Below, piece after piece: positions 1-9,059 of a DNA stretch of 62,962 nt. Origin of the DNA: an uncultured Pseudomonadota bacterium (GTDB taxonomy: Bacteria > Pseudomonadota > Gammaproteobacteria > Steroidobacterales > Steroidobacteraceae); contig CAJACZ010000159.1 of NCBI GenBank assembly GCA_903938365.1, positions 1 through 62,962 of the forward strand, read 5' to 3'. Under the pieces are notes generated by a model. It had not been told where the DNA came from and ran no database searches. It saw only the letters and a program-made list of their open reading frames with translations. Numbering within the stretch: position 1 is the first letter of the stretch; each line of letters starts with the position of its first letter. The translations under genes and the position numbers were made by a program.

Positions 1-1180
1 CGCTCGCCGGCACCGGCGCGGGCATGGACGCCTGCGCGCCCGGGGCCGGGGCCGGGCGCGGTGCCGCGGCGGGCGGCGCAAGGTCAGCGTCGCCCGTGAG
101 CGGGCGGAACGCCAGCATGCGCAGCAGCGTCATGTCGAAGCCGCTGCGCGGGTCAGGCGCCCACTCCAGGTCGCGTCGGCCGAGGATCGCGGCCTGGTAA
201 TACAGCTGGGCGTCCTCGGGCGACATTCGCGAGGCGAGGTCGGCCAGAAGTTCCGGGCCGTGCAGTTCATCGCCCTCGTAGTCCGGCAATGCCTGCCTCA
301 GCGCGATGCGCACCAGCAGTGCCGCCAGCGCGTCGAGCACTGCGCCGTAGTCGGGCGCCCATTCCTCGAGCGAGCGCGCGAAGTCGAGCAGCGGCCCGGG
401 CTGGCCGTCCGCAAGCAGGCCCGCGAGGGTGGCGACCTGCTGGCGATCCACCGTGGCGAGCATCGCCCTCGCCTCCGCGTCCGAGACTTTCCCGCCGCCG
501 AAGGCGATGAGCTGGTCGAGCAGCGACAGCCCATCGCGCATGCTCCCATCCGCCGCCTCGGCGACGAGCCGCACGGCACCGGGCTCGAAGGGCACACCCT
601 CGGCGTCCAGGATGGTCCTGATCCGGTCGGCGATCAGCCCGATCGACAGGCGCTTGAGGTTGAACTGCAGGCAGCGCGACAGCACCGTGACGGGCAGTTT
701 CTGCGGATCGGTGGTCGCGAGCAGGAACTTGACGTGCGGCGGAGGCTCTTCGAGCGTCTTGAGCAGCGCGTTGAACGAGTGGGTCGAGAGCATGTGCACC
801 TCGTCGATGAGGTACACCTTGTAGCGACCGCGCGTGGGGGAATACTGGACGTTCTCGAGCAGTTCGCGGGTGTCGTCGACCTTGGTGCGCGATGCCGCAT
901 CGACCTCGATCAGGTCGATGAACCGCCCCTCATCGATTTCACGGCAGGAGGCACAGACGCCGCAGGGCGTCGCGGTGACGCCGGATTCGCAGTTCAGGCA
1001 CTTGGAAAAGATGCGCGCAATCGTGGTCTTGCCCACTCCGCGGGTGCCCGTGAACAGGAAGGCATGATGAACACGGTTGGTGGAGAGCGCGTTCGAGAGG
1101 GCGCGTAGGACATGTTCCTGCCCCGTGAGCTCCTCGAAGCGACGCGGGCGCCACTTGCGTGCCAGAGCGGTGTAGGCCAT
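1..1180 (-). CDS. dnaX: DNA polymerase III subunit gamma/tau, N-terminal part (3' end beyond window edge)
   Basis: Reverse-strand translation from ATG at 1180: MAYTALARKWRPRRFEELTGQEHVLRALSNAL...FLFTGTRGVGKTTIARIFSKCLNCE...C..C..C zinc motif...VYLIDEVHMLSTHSFNALLKTLEEPP. Not in the ORF track because it runs off the window. Confidence 0.96.
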   Translation of the reverse strand, partial: MAYTALARKWRPRRFEELTGQEHVLRALSNALSTNRVHHAFLFTGTRGVGKTTIARIFSKCLNCESGVTATPCGVCASCREIDEGRFIDLIEVDAASRTKVDDTRELLENVQYSPTRGRYKVYLIDEVHMLSTHSFNALLKTLEEPPPHVKFLLATTDPQKLPVTVLSRCLQFNLKRLSIGLIADRIRTILDAEGVPFEPGAVRLVAEAADGSMRDGLSLLDQLIAFGGGKVSDAEARAMLATVDRQQVATLAGLLADGQPGPLLDFARSLEEWAPDYGAVLDALAALLVRIALRQALPDYEGDELHGPELLADLASRMSPEDAQLYYQAAILGRRDLEWAPDPRSGFDMTLLRMLAFRPLTGDADLAPPAAAPRPAPAPGAQASMPAPVPAS

Positions 1181-1217
1181 CTAGGGACCCTTGGGCTTGG
1201 TGGCCGTGAACATAAGG

Positions 1218-1332
1218 GAGGCGGCCCGCACCAGCTTGACTCCGGCACCCGACATCACCACTACCGTTGCTCCCTTCCGGGCCTGGCGGAATTTGCGGCT
1301 GGTCGTCGCGAAGGAACCAATGCGGGACGCCA
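1218..1332 (-). ncRNA. ffs: 4.5S / SRP RNA (ends approximate)
   Basis: Reverse strand carries the SRP domain IV core ...CGCCAGGCCCGGAAGGGAGCAACGGTAGTG... (cf. CAGGTCCGGAAGGAAGCAGCC) with flanking complementary arms GTCCCGCA/TGCGGGC. It lies between tRNA-Ser and dnaX. Confidence 0.88.
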
Positions 1333-1339
1333 TAGAAAA

Positions 1340-1429
1340 TGGCGGAGAGGGTGGGATTCGAACCCACGAACACCTTGCGATGTTACTTGACTTCCAATCA
1401 AGCGCCTTCGGCCGCTCGGCCACCTCTCC
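1340..1429 (-). tRNA. tRNA-Ser(GGA)
   Basis: GGAGAGGTGGCCGAGCGGCCGAAGGCGCTTGATTGGAAGTCAAG...GGTTCGAATCCCACCCTCTCCGCCA; long variable arm, 7-bp acceptor stem, encoded CCA, anticodon GGA. Confidence 0.96.
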
Positions 1430-1496
1430 GGTAAAACAGACTCCAGCGATTTCCCGCCTCGCACCTCACCGCGGTCCACCGCGGCCCCTGATGATA

Positions 1497-1784
1497 TCAG
1501 GCCGAAGGCCGGGTTTCTTTCGGGCTGGAGAATTTAGGTGGGGTATCGAGACAGGGCGAGTCCGGTCCGATCGGCAGCTCCGGTTCGGCCAGCGGCGGAA
1601 TCGGCACGGCGTTGCGCGCATCAGGCCCCTGCAGGCCCGCGGGTATCTTCAGGGGTGCGTTGTCCTCGACCCCGGCGAAGTCCTGCGGCTTGGCGCAGCG
1701 GGTCTCGAACAGCTTGAACTGACCGCAGCCCGTCAGAAGCACGGTGGTGGCGGCCAGCAGGGACAGGGATCGTAGACGATGCAT
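1497..1784 (-). CDS. small lipoprotein (95 aa), BamC N-terminal-lasso-like
   Basis: MHRLRSLSLLAATTVLLTGC lipobox; downstream of dapA, the usual bamC/nlpB position; Pro-rich segment APLKIPAGLQGPDARNAVPIPP resembles the BamC lasso. Confidence 0.75.
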   Translation of the reverse strand: MHRLRSLSLLAATTVLLTGCGQFKLFETRCAKPQDFAGVEDNAPLKIPAGLQGPDARNAVPIPPLAEPELPIGPDSPCLDTPPKFSSPKETRPSA

Positions 1785-1793
1785 CAGGGTTCC

Positions 1794-2684
1794 TCAGTGG
1801 GCCGCGACGGCCCGCAGGCCCGCAGCAGCCATGGCCTCGCGCAGCCGCGGGTGGAAGCGCGCCGAAAGCGGCGTCAACGGGAGACGGATACCGGAGTCGA
1901 TCAGGCCCATTTCGGACAAGACCCACTTTACAGGGATCGGGTTAGCCTCGACGAACAGGCTTTCGTGCAGCGCGCCCAGCGGCCCGTCGATCCGGGCAGC
2001 CCCTGCCGCGTCCCCCGCAAGCGCCGCTGCCACCAGGTCGGACAGCTGTCGGGGCGCAACGTTCGCGGTCACCGAAATCACCCCCCGGGCGCCCGCCAGG
2101 ACGGCCTCACGGGCCGTTGCGTCGTCGCCCGAAAGCACGTCGAATCCCGGACCGCAGAGCGCGACCAGCTCACGGATCCGGCCGATGTCGGCGACCGCCT
2201 CCTTGATTGCGGTGATTCCTGGAACCCGGGCCAGGCGCGCAGTCGTCACCGGCAGCATATCCACGGCCGTGCGGCCGGGTACGTTGTACAGCAGGACCGG
2301 TTTGCCGGCCGCCGCAGCGACCGCCGAAAAATGCTGGAAAAGCCCCTCCTGGGTCGGCTTGTTGTAGGCCGGGGTCACCACCAGCAGGCCATCGACACCA
2401 AGCCCGGAAATCCAGCGCGCACGTTCCACGGTGGCCGCGGTGCTGCTGAGGCCGGCGCCGGCAATCACCTGTGCGCGCCCGTGCGTCCGCTGGATCGCGG
2501 TGACCAGCAGCTCGTGCAGTTCCGGATCGGTGAGTGTGGGCGATTCGCCGGTAGTACCGCCCACGACGACGCCCCGGGTGCCGTTGGCCAGGTGGAAGTC
2601 GAGCAGGCGGGACCAGGCGCCGAAGTCGATCGCGCCATCCGGGCGCATCGGCGTGACCACGGCCACGAAGCTGCCTGAGAACAT
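1794..2684 (-). CDS. dapA: 4-hydroxy-tetrahydrodipicolinate synthase
   Basis: MFSGSFVAVVTPMRPDGAIDF...GGTTGESPTLT...VTPAYNKPTQEGLFQHF...LYNVPGRTAVDM: DapA motifs. Confidence 0.96.
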   Translation of the reverse strand: MFSGSFVAVVTPMRPDGAIDFGAWSRLLDFHLANGTRGVVVGGTTGESPTLTDPELHELLVTAIQRTHGRAQVIAGAGLSSTAATVERARWISGLGVDGLLVVTPAYNKPTQEGLFQHFSAVAAAAGKPVLLYNVPGRTAVDMLPVTTARLARVPGITAIKEAVADIGRIRELVALCGPGFDVLSGDDATAREAVLAGARGVISVTANVAPRQLSDLVAAALAGDAAGAARIDGPLGALHESLFVEANPIPVKWVLSEMGLIDSGIRLPLTPLSARFHPRLREAMAAAGLRAVAAH

Positions 2685-2768
2685 CTACCCACCGGGACTT
2701 AAGCGGAAGCCGGCGATGTTACGGGGGGCTGCCGCAGGCGCGCAACACTCGCGACGGACACCGCAGGG

Positions 2769-2784
2769 CCCGCCTGCAGGCGGG
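2769..2784. repeat. 16-bp perfect palindrome in the dapA/gcvR divergent intergenic region
   Basis: CCCGCCTGCAGGCGGG is its own reverse complement. Confidence 0.85.
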
Positions 2785-2844
2785 TCGCCATGGCGTGCCC
2801 CAATCGTTACACTCCAGTCCCACGCATCCAATCCATCCGGTTCA

Positions 2845-3375
2845 ATGAAACAGCACATCGCCGTCTCCGCGATCGGCACCGACCGCACCGGACTTGTCCA
2901 CGAGCTCACCAAAGTCATCAGCGACTGCGGCGGCAATATCGGCGAAAGCCGGATGGCCAGCCTGGGCTCCGAGTTCGCCATGGTGATGCTCATCGCGGGC
3001 AACTGGCACTCGCTCGCCAAGCTCGAGACCGAACTCAAGAAGTTCGCCGATTCAACCGGACTGACAGTAAACCTGCGGCGCACGGAACCGCGGGCCCCGC
3101 GCACCGACCAGCTTCCCTATTCCATCGATGCGGTGTGCCTGGACCAGAGTGGGGTCGTTTCATCGATCTCCGGCTTCTGCTCCAGCCGCGGCATCGACAT
3201 CGCCGAAGTGTCCACGCGCAGCTACCCGGCGGCGCACACCGGCGCACAGATGTTTTCGGTGCAGATGGTCGTCAACGTGCCGAGCCGGCTGCACCTCGCG
3301 CACCTGCGCGAGGAATTCATGGAGTTCTGCGACTCCCTGAACCTCGACGCCATCCTCGAACCCGTAAAATCCTGA
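2845..3375 (+). CDS. gcvR: glycine cleavage system transcriptional repressor-like protein (two ACT domains)
   Basis: MKQHIAVSAIGTDRTGLVHELTKVISDCGGNIGESRMASLGSEFAMVMLI; position between dapA (divergent) and bcp. Confidence 0.8.
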   Translation: MKQHIAVSAIGTDRTGLVHELTKVISDCGGNIGESRMASLGSEFAMVMLIAGNWHSLAKLETELKKFADSTGLTVNLRRTEPRAPRTDQLPYSIDAVCLDQSGVVSSISGFCSSRGIDIAEVSTRSYPAAHTGAQMFSVQMVVNVPSRLHLAHLREEFMEFCDSLNLDAILEPVKS

Positions 3376-3418
3376 CCCGCGGCAGGCACGCCACACCGCG
3401 ACACCTGGAGTTCATCCC

Positions 3419-3886
3419 ATGGGCAAGATCGCCGCAGGAAAGAAAGTCCCCGACTTCACCGCCAAGACCTCCGACGGCCGGCCCTGGCGCCTTGCGGACG
3501 CCCACGGCTCGAAGCTCGTGATCTATTTCTACCCCAAGGACATGACGCCCGGCTGCACGCTGGAGGCCCAGCAGTTCCGCGACCTGCAGGGCGCATTCCG
3601 CAAGGCGGGCGCCACCGTGCTCGGCGTCTCGCGTGATTCCTGCGCCTCGCATGCGAAATTCCGGGCGCGCGACAACCTCAACTTCGAACTGCTCTCCGAC
3701 GATGACGAGGCGCTGTGCAAGGCCTTCGACGTCATCAAGGAAAAGAACATGTACGGCAAGAAGGTCATGGGCATCGAGCGCAGCACCTTCCTGATCGGAG
3801 CCGACGGCCTGCTGGCCCGCGAATGGCGCAAGGTCAAGGCGGACGGCCATGCCGCCGAAGTCCTCGAGGCGGTGAAGGCGCTTTGA
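3419..3886 (+). CDS. bcp: thioredoxin-dependent thiol peroxidase (peroxiredoxin, Bcp/PrxQ)
   Basis: VIYFYPKDMTPGCTLEAQQFRDL...GVSRDSCASHAKFR...ERSTFLIGADG. Confidence 0.93.
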   Translation: MGKIAAGKKVPDFTAKTSDGRPWRLADAHGSKLVIYFYPKDMTPGCTLEAQQFRDLQGAFRKAGATVLGVSRDSCASHAKFRARDNLNFELLSDDDEALCKAFDVIKEKNMYGKKVMGIERSTFLIGADGLLAREWRKVKADGHAAEVLEAVKAL

Positions 3887-5301
3887 CGAAGCGCCGCTCC
3901 AGACGGGGACGTCGGCTGTTCGTGCTCGACACGAACGTGCTGATGCACGATCCGGCGGCGATCTTCCGCTTCGAGGAGCACGACATCTACCTGCCGATGG
4001 TCGTGCTCGAGGAACTCGACGCCAACAAGAAGGGCCTGTCCGAATCCGCACGCAATGCCCGGCAGGTCAGTCGTTTCCTCGACGAACTCATGCAGGGTGC
4101 CTCGAAGGACCGGATCGATGCGGGCCTGCCGCTGCCCTCCCAGGCCAGCGCGAATCGTGACAAGTCACCCAGCAGCGGGCGGCTGTTCTTCCAGACCCGC
4201 CAGCTCGACTCCGCCCTCCCCGACTACCTGCCGGGACATGGCGGGGACAACGCGATCCTGTCCCAGACGCTCGCACTCCAGGCCCTCCACGCGGAATCGC
4301 GCGTGGTGCTGGTCTCGAAGGACATCAACCTGCGCATCAAGGCCGCTGTGGTGGGCGTGCATGCGGAGGACTATTTCAGTGACCGCACGATCGAGGACGC
4401 GGACGTCCTGTATCGCGGCCACGAGCCGCTGCCCGTGGACTTCTGGGAGCGCCACGCGCAGCAGATGCGCTCATGGCGGGAAGGGGCCAGGACTTTCTAC
4501 GAGATCACGGGCCCTGCGGTCACGGCCTGGGTCCCCAACCAGTTCGTTTTCGAGGAACGCCCCGAGGGCATCGAAGCGCGGGTGATCAAGCTGGAAGGGA
4601 GCACGGCAACGCTGGAGCTGGTCCAGGATTTCCGGGGCGACCGCCATGGCGTCTGGGGTGTCGCGGCGCGCAATCGCGAGCAGAACTTCGCGCTCAACCT
4701 GCTGATGAACCCGGACATCGACTTCGTGTCGATCCTCGGGCCGGCGGGAACCGGCAAGACGCTGCTGACCCTGGCTGCCGGCCTTGCGCAGACGCTCGAA
4801 CACAACCGCTTCACCGAAATCATCATGACCCGCGTCACGATCCCGCTGGGTGAAGACATCGGTTTCCTCCCGGGCACGGAAGAGGAAAAGATGGAGCCCT
4901 GGATGGGTGCGCTGATGGACAACCTCGAGGTCCTGACGGGGAGCTCGGAGGGCGGCAACTGGGGACGCGGCGCCACGAACGACCTGCTGCGCAGTCGCAT
5001 CAAGATCCGCTCGATGAACTTCATGCGCGGCAGGACATTCCTCAACCGTTTCGTGATCGTGGACGAGGCCCAGAACCTCACGCCCAAGCAGATGCGCGCC
5101 CTCGTGACGCGTGCGGGACCGGGCACCAAGGTGGTCTGCCTCGGCAACATCGCACAGATCGACAGCCCCTATCTCACGGAGACGACCTCGGGCCTCACTT
5201 ATGTCGTGAACCGCTTCCAGGGCTGGCCCCACTCGGGGCACGTGACACTGGTCCGGGGCGAGCGCTCGCGCCTCGCCGACTACGCCAGCGAGGCGCTTTG
5301 A
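3883..5301 (+). CDS. PIN domain + PhoH-family ATPase
   Basis: LFVLDTNVLMHDPAAIFRFEEHDIYLPMVVLEELD (PIN) followed by GPAGTGKTLLTLAAGLAQ and FVIVDEAQNLTPKQMRALVTRAGPGTKVVCLGN (PhoH). Likely TTG start at 3883, overlapping the bcp stop; the tracked ORF begins upstream inside bcp. Confidence 0.9.
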   Translation: MTKRRSRRGRRLFVLDTNVLMHDPAAIFRFEEHDIYLPMVVLEELDANKKGLSESARNARQVSRFLDELMQGASKDRIDAGLPLPSQASANRDKSPSSGRLFFQTRQLDSALPDYLPGHGGDNAILSQTLALQALHAESRVVLVSKDINLRIKAAVVGVHAEDYFSDRTIEDADVLYRGHEPLPVDFWERHAQQMRSWREGARTFYEITGPAVTAWVPNQFVFEERPEGIEARVIKLEGSTATLELVQDFRGDRHGVWGVAARNREQNFALNLLMNPDIDFVSILGPAGTGKTLLTLAAGLAQTLEHNRFTEIIMTRVTIPLGEDIGFLPGTEEEKMEPWMGALMDNLEVLTGSSEGGNWGRGATNDLLRSRIKIRSMNFMRGRTFLNRFVIVDEAQNLTPKQMRALVTRAGPGTKVVCLGNIAQIDSPYLTETTSGLTYVVNRFQGWPHSGHVTLVRGERSRLADYASEAL

Positions 5302-5332
5302 ACTCGTGCCCGGCGCGCGGGTCACATTCCTT

Positions 5333-6814
5333 ATGCGTCTCCTCCTCATGTTGTTCATGGCCTGCACGCTGTCGTTCTCGGGACTGGCCGGCGCGCAGTC
5401 ATCACCCGGCAGCAACGATCTTCCGGACATCGGTTCAGGCGCCGATGCGACGCTGACGCTCAGCGACGAATACCAGATCGGCCGGATGATCGTCCGCGAC
5501 CTGCGCGAGCAGGGCCAGATCCTCGACGACCCGGAAGTCAACGACTACCTGCAGGCGATCGGCTCGAGGATCGCCGCCCAGGCCCAGGAAGGCGGCCAGC
5601 GCTTCCAGTTTTTCCTGGTGAAGGATCCGGCCATCAATGCCTTCGCCCTGCCCGGCGGCTTCATCGGCATCAACCAGGGGCTGTTCACCGCCACGGCCAA
5701 CGAAGCCCAGCTGGCCAGTGTCCTCGCGCACGAGATCGCGCACGTCACCCAGCGCCACATCGCGCGCTCGATCCGTGCCCAGGGCAGGCAGAGCCTCGCC
5801 TCGGCGGCGGCCATCCTGGCCGCCATCCTCATCGGTGCGACCACCGGCAGCCCCGACATGGCGCAAGCCGGCATTGCCATCGCGCAGGGCGCCGCGGTGC
5901 AGCAACGTATCAATTTCACCCGGTCTAACGAGTACGAGGCGGACCGGATCGGCATCAGCTTCCTCGCGAGCGCGGGCTTCGATCCCTACGCCATGTCCGA
6001 CTTCTTCTCGACCATCGGCCGTCGCGCCGGCCTCTCGGGCAGCGTGGAGGTGCCGGAATTCCTGCGCACCCACCCGGTTACCAGCAACCGCATCGCCGAG
6101 TCACGCGACCGCGCCGCGCAGATCCCGGTCGCGATCCGCACCGAATCGCTGTCGTACGCCCTGGTGCGCGAGCGCGCCCGCGTGGTCGCCTCGCCGTCCG
6201 ACAGCGACCTGCGGCCCTATTACGCTGCGCTCGCTGAATCGCGGCCGCTGAACACCGCGCAGCGTTACGGACAGGCCCTGGCGCGCATGCGGGCCGGCGA
6301 AAACGACGCGGCGGCCAGCACCCTGGTCGAGATCTCGGCCGGGCGGCCCGGGGTACCCATGCTGGAGTCGGCCCTGGGCCAGGCCCTGCTCGCAGCCGGG
6401 CGCAGCAGCGACTCGATGCAGGTGTTCGAACGCGCGCTTGCGGTGGCGCCGCGCAACGTTCCGCTGAGCCTGCGGCAGGCCGAAGCGCTCCTGCGCCTGG
6501 GCAAGGCCCGCGAAGCGCACACGCTGCTGCTGGACCTGTTCAACAACGTGCCGCCGACGCCCGAGCAGATCCGGTTCACGGCCTTTGCCGCCAGCAGCGC
6601 CGGGGACACAGGCGATGCCTATTACTACATGAGCGAGTACCACATCGGCACCGGCGACCTGCCGCTGGCGGTCAAGCAGCTCGAACTCGCGCTGGAGGCC
6701 CCGGACCTGACTTCCGTGCAGCGCGCGCGCTTCGAGGCCCGGCAGAAGGAAATCCGCGAAGTGCTGGCGCAGAGCGGCCGTCGCCGCGACCGCCGGGCCG
6801 CTGATACAATGTAA
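5333..6814 (+). CDS. bepA: M48-family metalloprotease with TPR region (BepA/YfgC-like)
   Basis: Signal peptide MRLLLMLFMACTLSFSGLAGA; HEIAHVTQRH zinc-protease motif; NEYEADRIG. An alternative GTG start at 5306 is possible. Confidence 0.9.
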   Translation: MRLLLMLFMACTLSFSGLAGAQSSPGSNDLPDIGSGADATLTLSDEYQIGRMIVRDLREQGQILDDPEVNDYLQAIGSRIAAQAQEGGQRFQFFLVKDPAINAFALPGGFIGINQGLFTATANEAQLASVLAHEIAHVTQRHIARSIRAQGRQSLASAAAILAAILIGATTGSPDMAQAGIAIAQGAAVQQRINFTRSNEYEADRIGISFLASAGFDPYAMSDFFSTIGRRAGLSGSVEVPEFLRTHPVTSNRIAESRDRAAQIPVAIRTESLSYALVRERARVVASPSDSDLRPYYAALAESRPLNTAQRYGQALARMRAGENDAAASTLVEISAGRPGVPMLESALGQALLAAGRSSDSMQVFERALAVAPRNVPLSLRQAEALLRLGKAREAHTLLLDLFNNVPPTPEQIRFTAFAASSAGDTGDAYYYMSEYHIGTGDLPLAVKQLELALEAPDLTSVQRARFEARQKEIREVLAQSGRRRDRRAADTM

Positions 6815-6816
6815 AA

Positions 6817-7584
6817 ATGCTTTGCCGACCTTGCTCTCGTCTGGCCCGTCTGGCCGTGGTGATCACCGCCGGCCTGCTGGCGGGCTGCGCCACCACCTCG
6901 ACCCCGCGCACCGCTGACCCGCGCGACCCGCTGGAAAGCCTGAACCGGGCAAGTTACGCGTTCAACGACAGCGTCGATAAGGCCCTGGTCCGGCCTGTCG
7001 CGCGGGGCTACAAGAAGGTGGTGCCCGTCTGGACCCAGACGGGCGTCTCGAACTTCTTCAGCAACGCCAAGTATCCGATCACGCTGGTCAACAACCTGCT
7101 GCAGGGCAAGCTGAAGGCCGCCGCATCGGACACCGGACGCTTCGTGCTCAACACGACCTTCGGCCTGGGCGGCCTGCTCGACCCTGCCACGCTGTCGGGG
7201 CTCGCGCGCAACGACGAGGATTTCGGCCAGACGCTGGGCACCTGGGGCGTACCCCCGGGCCCCTACCTCGTAGTGCCCATCCTCGGCCCCTATTCGATGC
7301 GCGACGGACTTGCCAGGTTCGCAGACGATTTCGTCGAGCCCAGCCACTACATCGAGGACGACAGCACGCGCTGGGGCTTCTGGCTCGGGGATCGCTTCGA
7401 CCGGCGGGTGCGCCTGCTCGAGGCAGACGCCGTGCTGGACCGCACGGGCGATCCCTACGCCTTCGTCCGCAGTGCCTACCTGCAGCGTCGGGAGTACCTG
7501 GTGAGGGACGGCAACGTGCCGGTGGACGAGAACGAATTCGAGGATCCCGCGCTGGAGGATCCCGAAGCGAGCGCCCAGCCCTAG
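6817..7584 (+). CDS. mlaA: phospholipid-binding outer-membrane lipoprotein MlaA/VacJ
   Basis: Lipobox LLAGC; DPLESLNRASYAFND...PVARGYKKVVP...VSNFFSNAKYP; GVPPGPYLVVPILGPYSMRD. Confidence 0.95.
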   Translation: MLCRPCSRLARLAVVITAGLLAGCATTSTPRTADPRDPLESLNRASYAFNDSVDKALVRPVARGYKKVVPVWTQTGVSNFFSNAKYPITLVNNLLQGKLKAAASDTGRFVLNTTFGLGGLLDPATLSGLARNDEDFGQTLGTWGVPPGPYLVVPILGPYSMRDGLARFADDFVEPSHYIEDDSTRWGFWLGDRFDRRVRLLEADAVLDRTGDPYAFVRSAYLQRREYLVRDGNVPVDENEFEDPALEDPEASAQP

Positions 7585-7904
7585 CCGGGTTCGAGCAGCG
7601 ATTCGACTTCGCTGATGCGCGCTATCGCGCGCAGGTTCTCGGGCACTCCGACGAATTTGAGCGTACGACCCGCCGCAGCCGCCCACGCCAGCCATTCGAG
7701 CAGCACCGCGAGCCCGGCACTGTCCGCGGAGGTGACGCCAGAGCAGTCCACCTCGAGGCCCGGAGCCGTGTCGCCAGAAAAGGCCCGTCGCCCTTCGCCA
7801 TACAGGCGCGCCGCCACCGCGAAGCTCAGTTCGCCCCGGATGCGGTAGCGCGCGGCGCCCACCTGCTCGAGGCCGGCCTCCGGCCTTGGGGCTGGCTTGC
7901 TCAC
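7581..7904 (-). CDS. mlaB: STAS-domain protein MlaB
   Basis: YRIRGELSFAVAARLYGEG...LEVDCSGVTSADSAGLAVLLEWL; GTG start at 7904 overlaps the mlaC stop. Confidence 0.85.
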   Translation of the reverse strand: MSKPAPRPEAGLEQVGAARYRIRGELSFAVAARLYGEGRRAFSGDTAPGLEVDCSGVTSADSAGLAVLLEWLAWAAAAGRTLKFVGVPENLRAIARISEVESLLEPG

Positions 7905-8557
7905 TTGCGCGACTCGAGCCTCTGGATCACCGCATCGAGGCCCTTCTGGTCGATCTCCGCCCCGAAGTCTTCGCGGAAGCTCTTCACGTAGCTGATGCCC
8001 TCGATGACGACGTCCCAGGCCTTCCAGCCCTGCTCGCCCTTGCGCAAGGAGTAGTTCACCGGGATCCTGCTGCCGTTGCTCCGCGTGACCTCGGTGCGTA
8101 CGACCGCTGAGGTGGCGTCGGGGGCTACCGGCGTCGACATCACGCGGATACGGTCGCCGGTGAACTCGACGAGCGCGTCGCCGTAGTTGTTGAGCAGCGA
8201 CCGGTAGAAGGCATCGTTGAAGCGCTTGCGCTGCTCCGGAGTCGCCGTGCGCCAGTGCTTGGCAAGCACGAGGCGCGAGGCGTACTCGACGTCGAAATAC
8301 GGCAGGAGCACCCGGTCCACGACGCCATAAAGCTTGGTGGGATCCTTGCGGAACTCGGCGCGGCGCGCGTCGAGTTCCCTGAGCATGCCATTGGCCGCGG
8401 ACTCGATCAGCTGGGTCGGCCCGCTCGCGTCCACCACCGTCGAGCCTGCGACCGGAGCGGCGGCAGCAGACTGGCCCGACGCCACGCAGGGCGCCAGCAC
8501 CAGGGCGCACAGCAGCACTCCGGAGAACCATCCGACTGTCGGTCTCGGGGACATCAC
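7901..8557 (-). CDS. mlaC: phospholipid-binding protein MlaC
   Basis: Signal peptide; LPYFDVEYASRLVLAKHWRTATPEQRKRFNDAFYRSLLNNYGDAL...FGAEIDQKGLDAVI. Confidence 0.93.
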   Translation of the reverse strand: MMSPRPTVGWFSGVLLCALVLAPCVASGQSAAAAPVAGSTVVDASGPTQLIESAANGMLRELDARRAEFRKDPTKLYGVVDRVLLPYFDVEYASRLVLAKHWRTATPEQRKRFNDAFYRSLLNNYGDALVEFTGDRIRVMSTPVAPDATSAVVRTEVTRSNGSRIPVNYSLRKGEQGWKAWDVVIEGISYVKSFREDFGAEIDQKGLDAVIQRLESRK

Positions 8558-9051
8558 TTGGACTCCTCGGCAGCCGGGGAGTCGCTGCCCTTGCTTGCGA
8601 AATTGGCGAAGAACTTGTTGACCAGGGATTCCAGCACGATGGCCGACTGCGTGAACTCGATCAGACTGCCGTCGCGCAGATAGGTGTCTGCGCCCCCGGG
8701 GCCGATACCGACGTACTTTCCGCCGAGCAGGCCCTGTGTCTGGATGCTCGCGTCACTGTCCACGGGAATCCGGTCATAGGAGGTGTCGATCCGGAGGGTC
8801 ACGACGGCACGGAACTCGGCCGGATCGAAGCCCACGGACTCCACACGCCCGATGCGCACGCCGGCCATGCTGACCGGCGAGCCGATCTTGAGGTCACCGA
8901 CGTTGTCGAACTTCGCCTGTACCCGGTAGCCCGAGCGCTCGCCGAAGCTCAGCCCGCTGCCCGGCAACTGGGTCGTGAGGAAGAACAAGGCAGCGAAGCC
9001 GAGCACCACGAACATGCCGGTTCCGATTTCCAGAGCGCGATTGGGTCGCAT
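8554..9051 (-). CDS. mlaD: outer membrane lipid asymmetry protein MlaD (MCE domain)
   Basis: RALEIGTGMFVVLGFAALFFL...YRVQAKFDNVGDLKIGSPVSMAGVRIGRVESV. Confidence 0.95.
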   Translation of the reverse strand: MRPNRALEIGTGMFVVLGFAALFFLTTQLPGSGLSFGERSGYRVQAKFDNVGDLKIGSPVSMAGVRIGRVESVGFDPAEFRAVVTLRIDTSYDRIPVDSDASIQTQGLLGGKYVGIGPGGADTYLRDGSLIEFTQSAIVLESLVNKFFANFASKGSDSPAAEESK

Positions 9052-9059
9052 GGGGACTC

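Noticed and set aside
1-1180. Programmed -1 frameshift in dnaX (tau/gamma)
   Set aside because: The A-rich slippery region lies beyond the window start, so nothing can be said here.
1744-2678. 207-aa and 299-aa plus-strand ORFs opposite dapA
   Set aside because: dapA on the minus strand is unambiguous; these are shadows.
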